Program-made: the position numbers and the translations under genes
The notes under the pieces: generated by a model
What the model was told of the DNA's origin: nothing
Database searches by the model: none
What the model saw: only the letters and a program-made list of their open reading frames with translations
Part shown: one piece after another, positions 1 through 5,860 of the stretch
Layout of the letters: every line of letters starts with the position of its first letter
Position numbering within the stretch: position 1 is the first letter of the stretch
NCBI GenBank assembly: GCA_026983935.1
Contig: JALSTC010000808.1
Coordinates: 1-6,478, forward strand
DNA length: 6,478 nt
From: Ardenticatenia bacterium
GTDB lineage: Bacteria; Chloroflexota; Anaerolineae; Aggregatilineales; Ch27
Reading direction: 5' to 3'

Positions 1-114
1 CCCCTCGATATCATCCCAGGTTTCATCATCTATTTCTGTTGACCCCAACGCCTGCGCAATCCGGCCAAAAAAGGACTGCCGTGTCCGCTGTAAGCCTTTA
101 CGCAACGATTCCAA
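1..114 (-). CDS. ftsY: FtsY, signal recognition particle receptor (N-terminus only, cut by window edge)
   Basis: FtsY is the SRP receptor GTPase that docks ribosome-SRP complexes at the inner membrane for co-translational insertion. Only the first 38 codons are present. The peptide starts MESLRKGLQRTRQSFFGRIA and continues with an acidic stretch (IDDETWDDIE), the usual opening of the FtsY N domain: a Leu/Lys/Arg helix with F-x-G-R, then a D-x-x-x-W/L-[DE]-[DE] helix. It lacks the long acidic A domain of E. coli FtsY, as many non-proteobacterial versions do. The start is TTG at 114-112: GGAGGT (126-121) lies 6 bases upstream, no ATG or GTG fits, and an in-frame stop lies at 141-139. It is divergent from rnc; in many bacteria ftsY and rnc are near each other but co-directional. 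The assignment rests on a short N-terminal match; the GTPase motifs lie outside the window. Confidence 0.82.
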   Translation of the reverse strand, partial: MESLRKGLQRTRQSFFGRIAQALGSTEIDDETWDDIEG

Positions 115-151
115 AAGAATACCTCCGCCACTTCCAGATTAAAGCCACGAG

Positions 152-181
152 AGTATACCAGAGCCGGATAAGTGCCGACAA
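152..181 (-). promoter_or_regulatory. Predicted sigma-70-type promoter of ftsY
   Basis: On the minus strand TTGTCG (181-176) and TATACT (157-152) are separated by 18 bases. A TG one base before the -10 (TGGTATACT) makes it an extended -10. Transcription would start near 145, giving a leader of about 30 bases that contains the GGAGGT site at 126-121. The geometry fits the TTG start of ftsY. No experimental support. Confidence 0.5.
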
Positions 182-201
182 CTTACCTCCTGCGTTATAA
201 T
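173..201 (+). promoter_or_regulatory. Predicted sigma-70-type promoter of rnc
   Basis: A perfect TATAAT (196-201) lies 17 bases after TGCCGA (173-178), a poor -35 match. Transcription would begin near 208. That leaves about 35 bases before the GTG at 243, or a leaderless start at the in-frame ATG at 210. The -35 overlaps that of the ftsY promoter on the other strand. Confidence 0.5.
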
Positions 202-242
202 TGATTTCCATGCGAGGCAACCGCACAAAACGGGGATTTACC

Positions 243-971
243 GTGACAACTACGCCTGATCTTGACCTTGTGCAGGAGCGCTTAAACGTTCGGTTCAACG
301 ATCTGTCGCTGCTCCTGCGTGCACTGACGCACCGATCCTACCTGAACGAACATCCCTCGGATTCGCTGGAAGACAACGAACGCCTGGAATTCCTGGGAGA
401 TGCTGTGCTGGATTTCGTCTCCGGCGACTGGCTGTACAACCGCTTCCCGGAAATGCACGAAGGCCGCCTGACCCGGCTTCGGGCAGCGCTTGTCCGCACG
501 GAAACACTGGCCGACTTCGCACGCCAGTGCCATCTGGGAGAAGCGCTGCGGCTGGGACGGGGGGAGGAAGAAAGCGGCGGGCGCGACCGGCAGGCCAATC
601 TCTGCCGGGTATTTGAGGCCGTCGTCGGCGCAATCTACCTTGATCAGGGGCTGGAAACCGTGCGCGAATTCGTGCTGCCCTGCTTCACCCCGGCCCTGGA
701 GAGAATCCTCGACGCTGACCTGGACAAAGACGCCAAGAGCACCCTGCAGGAATGGAGCCAGGCACATCTCAACCTGACTCCAACTTACCGCACAGTCCGA
801 GAAACTGGCCCCGACCATGCCAAACACTTTACCGTCGAAGTGGTGATCGGCGGACAGGTCTATGGGCAAGGCAGCGGGCGCAGCAAGCAGGCCGCGGCGC
901 AGGAAGCAGCTCAGGCCGCCCTGGAAGCCATCGAAAAACGGGGAGCCTCACGGGAGGAAGCGCCCGACTGA
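243..971 (+). CDS. rnc: Ribonuclease III
   Basis: Endoribonuclease that cuts double-stranded RNA, with roles in rRNA precursor processing and mRNA turnover in the cytoplasm. The protein is 242 aa, normal for bacterial RNase III. The nuclease domain (about 8-155) carries the signature NERLEFLGDAVL (45-56); E46, E49 and D53 match E. coli E38, E41 and D45. The second acidic cluster reads CRVFEAVVGAIYLD (121-134): E125 matches the essential E117, but the D114 position is R122. The double-stranded RNA-binding domain (about 163-230) shows LQE, GPDH (189-192) and GxGRSKQAAAQEAA (208 onward). I chose GTG 243 because GGGGA (232-236) precedes it and the TATAAT at 196-201 would be too close to give leadered starts at TTG 201 or ATG 210; ATG 210 is in frame and could be used leaderless, adding 11 residues. 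It converges with the membrane-EEP gene 7 bases downstream, leaving no room for a dedicated terminator. Confidence 0.95.
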   Translation: MTTTPDLDLVQERLNVRFNDLSLLLRALTHRSYLNEHPSDSLEDNERLEFLGDAVLDFVSGDWLYNRFPEMHEGRLTRLRAALVRTETLADFARQCHLGEALRLGRGEEESGGRDRQANLCRVFEAVVGAIYLDQGLETVREFVLPCFTPALERILDADLDKDAKSTLQEWSQAHLNLTPTYRTVRETGPDHAKHFTVEVVIGGQVYGQGSGRSKQAAAQEAAQAALEAIEKRGASREEAPD

Positions 972-978
972 ATCCCGC

Positions 979-3015
979 TTACTGAGCCAGATTCACCTCC
1001 ACCACTGCAAGGCGATGATCGGAGGCATCACTGTCCAGTACGGCGCGGCCCGTCGGCAGCACATTGCGCAGCCATATATAGTCGAATCGGGCCATAATCG
1101 TCTGTCCGCGCAGCAGAGTGGCGGCTCGTTCTAACGGCATTCCGGCAAAGGGATCGCTAAAGCCGGTCTGCACAAGCAGATCATACAGTGCGGATTCGGG
1201 GGTGTTATTGAATGTGCCACCCAGAATCACCCGGCCCACCACCCCCCCCGGATGGTCAGTGGCAATGGTGGCCAGCACTTCTTCAAGCTGCTGCCACTGA
1301 TCCTGCTCCTGTAAAGAAAGCTCGTCATTTTCCTGTGCGTAGAGCAGGCCCAGCCAGGTGTTATAGATATCCATCACACCTTCATCCGGGCGAATCTGCA
1401 CCCGCTGCACACCGGTCTGGAGTCCCCGGCTGGTCAGCAGCAGGCCATCATCCAGGGTGATAGGAACACGAGACAATACGGCGAGGCCCTGCAAATGCTC
1501 ATTGGTCGGCAGATACCGCACTTCCATGCCGAGCCGTCGCCCCAGCCAGAGCGCCTGATCCACGCCATAGGAAACCAGCCGCCCGGCATCCACCTCCTGC
1601 AACAAGACGACATCCGCCCCACTCTCCCAGATCGTGTCGGCAATCGCCGCCAGATTGTAGTCGAAGTACAGGCTGTAACCGCCGTGGATGTTATACGTTG
1701 CCACACGGATGCGGTCCAGATTATTTGCTGGCATCACCTGCGGCGGCAGCGCCAGCAGCACTACCACAATTGCACCGACAAAGGTCGCCAGCACACCGGC
1801 TATCGTTTCCCGAAGTCTCCCGCGCTGCCAGGGAATGCGCCGCCGGGCATCCATCAATGGCATGCAGGCCAGCGCCACAGCCACCAGGGTCACGACCAGC
1901 CCCAGCCCCCGCATGGCACGCAGCAGACGGCTGAGCCACTCCAGCCCGGGACCGAAATCGCGCACAAAGGCGTACTCGTAGGTGAAAAAGTCTGCGCCGA
2001 CCAGCAGTGAGAGCGTCAGAAATGCCAGCACCAGTGCCAGGCCGGTGACATCACGCTCATCCTGCTTCACAGGCCTGACAATCCACCAGAACAGCAGCAC
2101 CACCAGGAACTGCGCGGCGATCAAGGCCGCCGCTGCCACTGCCCCGGCAAACCGATTGCCAACCACAACAAGCAGGCTGATCAGCATCAGCCACAACCAG
2201 CCGCGCCACTGCGCATCCACGAGAGTCAGAATGCGGCGAGCAATGTCTCGCGCTTCCGGAATCAGCGGCAGCGCGGTGGCAACAAGCAGCCAGGGTGCAA
2301 TGATCGCGTAGTCCACGCTGCTCCAGCGTGCGACTGCATTTGGCAGGCCCAGCAGGGCGCACTCCAGATATAACAGCCCGCCCAATGCAATGCCATTCCA
2401 GAGCGATATACCTGAATAGGTGGCCGCAGCAGCAAGCGGCGGAACGCGCTTGAATCCCGCGCGCAGCACGGCCGTCGCAAACAACAGAATGGAGAGGGCC
2501 GTCTGCCCACCCAGGAAGGCCTCCGCCCATGTGATATCCAGCGTTTGGCCGAAAGCCCTGACGATCTGATCGAGCATGAGGCCAATGGTCAGCGTCAGCG
2601 CAAAACGAGAGGGCTGCTGGCGAGCCAGTGCCGCCAGATAGAACGCCGCTCCAACAACGGTAATCGCTGCCCCTAACACCTTGACCAGCGGCGCATCCAG
2701 AGTCATAAAGACACGGCCCACCGCCACAACCGCCGCTGACAGAGCGAAGGCAACGGGCCGGCGGGCAAGCAAAAACGCCAGCAGGGGCAGCAGCAGCGCC
2801 ACACCGACGATCGCGACCTCCGCCTGGGCTACAGTGGGCAGTACAGCACCCGGCACTGAAGGCCCTGGATCGCCTAAACGCAGCACGATATCCGCGCTGG
2901 ATACATGCGCATATAATGCGCCAAAGAGCAGGCGCAGGGCCTGGATAAAGAACCACCCCACGGCGCCCGCTTCCAGCAGCCATGTCACACGCCAGAACGT
3001 CTCTCGCCGAAGCAT
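979..3015 (-). CDS. Polytopic membrane protein with C-terminal endonuclease/exonuclease/phosphatase (EEP) domain, Cwh43-like layout
   Basis: 678 aa. Residues 10-427 hold about 13 hydrophobic segments (for example 10-34, 61-85, 110-131, 163-186, 194-225, 234-254, 271-313, 324-345, 366-387, 404-426). Residues about 434-678 form an EEP domain: TYNIHGG (N442), LLQEVD (E474), LAVLSRVPI (511-519), FNNTPES (602-608), FDYIW (D645) and SDHRL (D666, H667). Two positions that are usually catalytic or metal-assisting differ: GDFN reads GTFN (T601), and the His of the NTH motif is W554. The Arg-rich loop at 391-402 before the last membrane segment suggests by the positive-inside rule that the EEP domain is outside the cytoplasm. 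Such domains cleave phosphodiesters in nucleic acids or lipids; with this layout a membrane lipid or glycan is a plausible substrate, but none can be named. The ATG start has AGAGGG (3028-3023) 7 bases upstream. It is divergent from the amidohydrolase-CYTH gene and shares a 169-base intergenic region with it. Confidence 0.8.
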   Translation of the reverse strand: MLRRETFWRVTWLLEAGAVGWFFIQALRLLFGALYAHVSSADIVLRLGDPGPSVPGAVLPTVAQAEVAIVGVALLLPLLAFLLARRPVAFALSAAVVAVGRVFMTLDAPLVKVLGAAITVVGAAFYLAALARQQPSRFALTLTIGLMLDQIVRAFGQTLDITWAEAFLGGQTALSILLFATAVLRAGFKRVPPLAAAATYSGISLWNGIALGGLLYLECALLGLPNAVARWSSVDYAIIAPWLLVATALPLIPEARDIARRILTLVDAQWRGWLWLMLISLLVVVGNRFAGAVAAAALIAAQFLVVLLFWWIVRPVKQDERDVTGLALVLAFLTLSLLVGADFFTYEYAFVRDFGPGLEWLSRLLRAMRGLGLVVTLVAVALACMPLMDARRRIPWQRGRLRETIAGVLATFVGAIVVVLLALPPQVMPANNLDRIRVATYNIHGGYSLYFDYNLAAIADTIWESGADVVLLQEVDAGRLVSYGVDQALWLGRRLGMEVRYLPTNEHLQGLAVLSRVPITLDDGLLLTSRGLQTGVQRVQIRPDEGVMDIYNTWLGLLYAQENDELSLQEQDQWQQLEEVLATIATDHPGGVVGRVILGGTFNNTPESALYDLLVQTGFSDPFAGMPLERAATLLRGQTIMARFDYIWLRNVLPTGRAVLDSDASDHRLAVVEVNLAQ

Positions 3016-3031
3016 ATGCTAACCCTCTGTT

Positions 3032-3064
3032 TGCATCAGGAATGCATCATCAGTGCACATTATC
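3032..3064. repeat. Three tandem 11-base units beginning TGCA, possible regulator binding site
   Basis: TGCATCA at 3032-3038 recurs exactly at 3043-3049, and a partial copy TGCACAT follows at 3054-3060, so TGCA repeats at strict 11-base spacing. It lies between the membrane-EEP start codon and the plus-gene promoter, overlapping a possible minus-strand -10 (3064-3059). Eleven-base direct repeats are typical of sites bound by tandem OmpR/PhoB-type winged-helix regulators. The repeat is seen; the function is inferred. Confidence 0.35.
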
Positions 3065-3086
3065 CCCGATAAGTCGCCTTTGTGCA
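3059..3086 (-). promoter_or_regulatory. Weak candidate promoter of the membrane-EEP gene
   Basis: On the minus strand TGCACA (3086-3081) and GATAAT (3064-3059) are 16 bases apart. The -10 matches the consensus at five of six bases and the -35 is weak. The leader would be about 35-40 bases and would contain most of the 11-base tandem repeat and the AGAGGG ribosome site. A second minus-strand promoter further upstream is not excluded. Confidence 0.25.
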
Positions 3087-3126
3087 CCCCGCTCCAGAAA
3101 CAGGCCAATCATAATTGCCGTCGCTG

Positions 3127-3155
3127 TGCCAAAGCCTGCCATTACACGCTATAAT
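3127..3155 (+). promoter_or_regulatory. Predicted sigma-70-type promoter of the amidohydrolase-CYTH gene
   Basis: TATAAT (3150-3155) follows TGCCAA (3127-3132) with a 17-base spacer. The transcript would start near 3162, just before the GGAAAGGA ribosome site (3167-3174) and the ATG at 3185, giving a short leader of about 25 bases. The arrangement closely parallels the rnc promoter. A second ATAATTGCC copy lies exactly 40 bases upstream at 3111-3119; its role is unknown. Confidence 0.5.
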
Positions 3156-3184
3156 TGCCCAACTCTGGAAAGGAAAACCCATTC

Positions 3185-5164
3185 ATGAAACGCGTTGACA
3201 CTCTGCTTACCGGTGGCACCGTCGTCACAATGAACGAACAATACGACATCTTCCAGGATGGTGCCATTGCCATCCAAGGCAACACAATTATAGCCATCGG
3301 ATCATCCAATGAACTGCGGCAGAACTACGAAGCGGAAGAAACTATTGACTGCACAGACCAGATCATCTTACCCGGACTGGTCAACGCACATACCCATATC
3401 CCCATGACCCTGCTGCGCGGACTGGCAGATGATCTGCGTCTGGATGTCTGGCTGCTGGGCTATATGATGCCCGTTGAACGCGAATTTGTCAGCCCCGAAT
3501 TTTGCTATCAGGGTGCGCTGCTCGCCTGCGCAGAGATGATCCGCAGTGGCATCACCTTATTCGCCGACATGTATTATTATGAAGCGGACATTGCACGGGC
3601 AACTGCTCAGGCCGGCATGCGCGGCGTGCTGGGCCAGACCGTGCTGAAATTCCCGGCTCCCGATGCGCAAAGCTATGAAGACAGCCTGGCCTATACCCGG
3701 CAGTTCATCCAGGAGTGGAAGGGTCACCCCCTGATCACGCCAGCCGTTGCGCCCCACGCCCCTTACACAAATACCGCCGAGACGCTGCAGGCCTGTGCCG
3801 ATCTGGCCCGTGAATACGACGTGCCGCTGCTGACACACATTGCAGAAACGCGGCTGGAGGTTGAAGAAAGCCGCAGGGATCATGATATGCCCGTTGTCCC
3901 CTGGGTGGAAGAGCTGGGTGTGCTTTCAGCGAAAGTTCTCGCGGCCCACTGCGTCCACGTGGATCACGACGAAATGCGCATCATGCACCGCCACGGCACG
4001 AGAGTCGCTCACTGCCCTTCCAGCAATCTTAAGCTGGCCAGCGGCATCGCGCCCGTACAGGAGATGCTCGACCGGGGGCTGACCCTGGGCGTCGGCACTG
4101 ACGGCCCGGCCAGCAACAACGATCTCGATATGTTCGAGGAAATCCGCCTTGCCGCATTCCTGGCAAAAGGGGCCACATACGATCCCACCGCCCTGCCCGC
4201 CAGAGAAGCACTGACCATGGCGACGCGCATGGGCGCAGAAGCCCTTTTTGTGGGTGATATTACGGGCAGCCTGGAAACCGGCAAGCGTGCCGACATCATC
4301 ACTGTTGACCACACACCACTGCATAACTTCCCGCACTTTGAACGCGACCCTAACGCCATTTACTCCCAGATCGTCTACGCCGCCAAGAGTACAGACGTTC
4401 TCAACGTGATGGTTGAGGGACAGTGGTTGATGCGTGAGCGACAGTTACTGACAGTTGACGAAAACGCCGTCCGCGCCGTTGCCGCGGATTATGCCCGCCG
4501 CATTGATGCTTTCCTGAGCGCCCGTGAAGGGAATGTCCTGAGCAAGCTGGTGGCTATTGGCGGACTGGAGCAGGAAGAGAGCTTCGAAATTCAGGTCAAG
4601 GCGCATGTTGATGATCCTGACATCGTGCAAAAACTGCTGACACACCGCGATGTTCAGATCGTCCGGCACACGCACTATCGGCAGTATGATACTTATTTCC
4701 TGTTCGATGATGCCGATCAAGGGCGGGTGCGCTACCGGGAAGATGATGCCATCGGCCCGGACAATGCCGTCGTGGGCGTTCGCACACGCCTGACATACAC
4801 AACGCCTACAAAAGAACGGGAATTCGCCAACGCGATTTTGCTTTCCCGCTCACGATTCATTGCTCCTGCCGACCGTCCACTGCGCTTCTATCGCGAGTAC
4901 TTCCAGCCAGACACGGAACACAGCGTGGAGAAAGAAAGGCGCCGCTGGCATATTCTCTACAAAGGCGTGCTGTTCTACGTCAACCTGGATGAATTGAGCA
5001 AACCGAAATCACCCGGCTATTTCCTGGAGATTAAAAGCCGGACGTGGTCGGCGCAGGACGCGGAATACAAAGCAGAACTGGCCGGAGAAATACTGGAAAT
5101 ACTGGGTATCGCTCCGGATCAGGTTATCCGCGCAGAATATCTGGAACTATCGGAGCAAGCGTAA
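3185..5164 (+). CDS. Amidohydrolase (MTA/SAH deaminase type) fused to a C-terminal CYTH domain
   Basis: 659 aa in one uninterrupted frame. Residues about 4-440 are a metal-dependent amidohydrolase closest to methylthioadenosine/S-adenosylhomocysteine deaminases: NAHTH (H69, H71), MTLLRGLADDL (74-84), PxE (E98), GMR (R146), APHAPYT (H191), THIAET (H218, E221), AHCVH (H255), SNLKLxxGIAPVQ (280-292) and GTDGPASNN (D306). These cover the metal-binding and catalytic set. An Arg near 160 that binds the SAH carboxylate in characterised enzymes is not obvious, so adenosine, MTA or 5'-deoxyadenosine may be the substrate. After a linker (about 440-464), residues 465-655 look like a CYTH/triphosphate-tunnel domain: EIQVK (468-472), DTYFxF (502-507), GRVRYRED (513-520), VEKERRRW (581-588), VNLDEL (599-604) and FLEIK (613-617). 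The classical ExExK reads ExQxK. ATG 3185 follows GGAAAGGA (3167-3174) by 10 bases; an upstream in-frame TTG at 3155 lies in the -10 and is unlikely. The deaminase part is certain; the CYTH call is from pattern only. Confidence 0.85.
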   Translation: MKRVDTLLTGGTVVTMNEQYDIFQDGAIAIQGNTIIAIGSSNELRQNYEAEETIDCTDQIILPGLVNAHTHIPMTLLRGLADDLRLDVWLLGYMMPVEREFVSPEFCYQGALLACAEMIRSGITLFADMYYYEADIARATAQAGMRGVLGQTVLKFPAPDAQSYEDSLAYTRQFIQEWKGHPLITPAVAPHAPYTNTAETLQACADLAREYDVPLLTHIAETRLEVEESRRDHDMPVVPWVEELGVLSAKVLAAHCVHVDHDEMRIMHRHGTRVAHCPSSNLKLASGIAPVQEMLDRGLTLGVGTDGPASNNDLDMFEEIRLAAFLAKGATYDPTALPAREALTMATRMGAEALFVGDITGSLETGKRADIITVDHTPLHNFPHFERDPNAIYSQIVYAAKSTDVLNVMVEGQWLMRERQLLTVDENAVRAVAADYARRIDAFLSAREGNVLSKLVAIGGLEQEESFEIQVKAHVDDPDIVQKLLTHRDVQIVRHTHYRQYDTYFLFDDADQGRVRYREDDAIGPDNAVVGVRTRLTYTTPTKEREFANAILLSRSRFIAPADRPLRFYREYFQPDTEHSVEKERRRWHILYKGVLFYVNLDELSKPKSPGYFLEIKSRTWSAQDAEYKAELAGEILEILGIAPDQVIRAEYLELSEQA

Positions 5165-5173
5165 ACTGCAAGA

Positions 5174-5836
5174 TCATCCCGGGCCAGGGTTATCCAGCCG
5201 GAAGCCGTGCCCGCGCACGGTAACAACATACTGATGATCAGGGTCTACCTCTGCCAGCCGATCGCGAAGCCGCCGCACCAGCGCATCAATCGCCTGCTCG
5301 CTCACGCCCTCAATCGCAGCCTCCGGCCAGACAGCCCGGACGACCTCTTCGCGGGTGCACACTGCACCCCCGGCGTCGAAAAGTAGCTGCAGCAGGCGAT
5401 ACTGCGGCGGGCTCAGAGGCGGCACAACTTCCTGCTGGCCGATGAATACCCGACGGGCGTCGCGGTCCAGAGTCAGGCGTCCCTTCAAACGCCCAGGCTC
5501 AAAGGACAGCTCCACTGTGGCATCTGATTCGGTGAAGACAATGCGCACCGTCATTGCCAGTTGAATGCGGTCGCCATCGGTCAGTGGGCGTGGCGCTTCC
5601 AACAATTCATCATTGAGCCAGGTGCCGTTCTTGCTGTGCAGGTCTTCAATGTAGTAGGTATCTCCTTCACGCCAGATGCGTGCGTGCTGTCGTGATACTG
5701 CACGATCATTCAAAACCAACTGGCATTCTTCACCGCGTCCAATAAGAAAATTGTCCCCTTCAATAACCACACGGAGGCCAACATGCTCACCCTCCTCCAC
5801 GGTGAGTATGGGTTTGTTACCAGCCGATTCCGCCAT
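5174..5836 (-). CDS. FHA domain plus OmpR-type winged-helix DNA-binding protein
   Basis: 220 aa soluble regulator. The FHA domain (about 9-102) has the phosphothreonine-binding set: IGR (G33, R34), SRQH (48-51) and SKNGTW (68-73, N70). Residues about 117-215 form a transcriptional-regulator C-terminal (OmpR/PhoB-like) winged helix: LSPPQYRLLQLL (141-152), TREEVVRAVWP (161-171), a recognition helix around VSEQAIDALVRRLRDRL (178-194) and the wing VVTVRGHGFRL (204-214). There is no receiver domain, so the input is probably binding of a Thr-phosphorylated partner from a Hanks-type kinase instead of a His-Asp relay. The domain order is the reverse of mycobacterial EmbR. ATG 5836 was chosen because GAGGGGG (5851-5845) lies 8 bases upstream and the FHA fold starts shortly after. 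The frame stays open to a GTG at 6067, so a 77-residue extension is possible but shows no recognisable domain. It converges with the amidohydrolase-CYTH gene across 9 bases. Its targets are unknown. Confidence 0.88.
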   Translation of the reverse strand: MAESAGNKPILTVEEGEHVGLRVVIEGDNFLIGRGEECQLVLNDRAVSRQHARIWREGDTYYIEDLHSKNGTWLNDELLEAPRPLTDGDRIQLAMTVRIVFTESDATVELSFEPGRLKGRLTLDRDARRVFIGQQEVVPPLSPPQYRLLQLLFDAGGAVCTREEVVRAVWPEAAIEGVSEQAIDALVRRLRDRLAEVDPDHQYVVTVRGHGFRLDNPGPG

Positions 5837-5837
5837 G

Positions 5838-5860
5838 CTAAAAACCCCCTCATTTTTTAG
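5838..5860 (-). promoter_or_regulatory. Hairpin presenting the ribosome binding site of the FHA regulator
   Basis: In the minus-strand transcript CUAAAAA (5860-5854) can pair with UUUUUAG (5844-5838), leaving the 9-base loop AUGAGGGGG (5853-5845) that holds the Shine-Dalgarno sequence. The AUG at 5836 follows one base after the stem. The seven-pair stem is six A-U pairs plus one C-G, so it is weak. It could display the site or make initiation temperature-sensitive; both are inferred. Confidence 0.35.

Noticed and set aside
177..187. GACAACTTACC occurs at 177-187 and again at 6214-6224, both in promoter regions of plus-strand genes
   Set aside because: In a window of this size about five pairs of identical 11-base words are expected by chance on one strand, so the match alone is not meaningful.
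282..869. 195-codon open frame on the minus strand across rnc
   Set aside because: It is fully antisense to a clear RNase III gene, has no family match, and is explained by codon bias of the gene beneath it.
965..985. Possible terminator between the convergent rnc and membrane-EEP genes
   Set aside because: Only 7 bases separate the stops and no GC stem followed by a T run is visible.
2057..2983. 308-codon frame on the minus strand, same strand as the membrane-EEP gene but another frame
   Set aside because: It is rich in Cys, Arg and Gly, as out-of-frame readings of GC-rich Ala/Leu membrane genes are; the overlapping frame has clear membrane segments and domains.
3016..3184. Riboswitch or small gene in the divergent region
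   Set aside because: The leaders inferred from the promoters are only about 25-40 bases, too short for a known riboswitch, and no conserved motif was recognised.
5160..5185. CCCGGG-containing sequence at the convergent end of the fusion and FHA genes as a terminator
   Set aside because: The symmetry is only a 6-base palindrome with no loop or T tract, and it lies in the coding end of the FHA gene.
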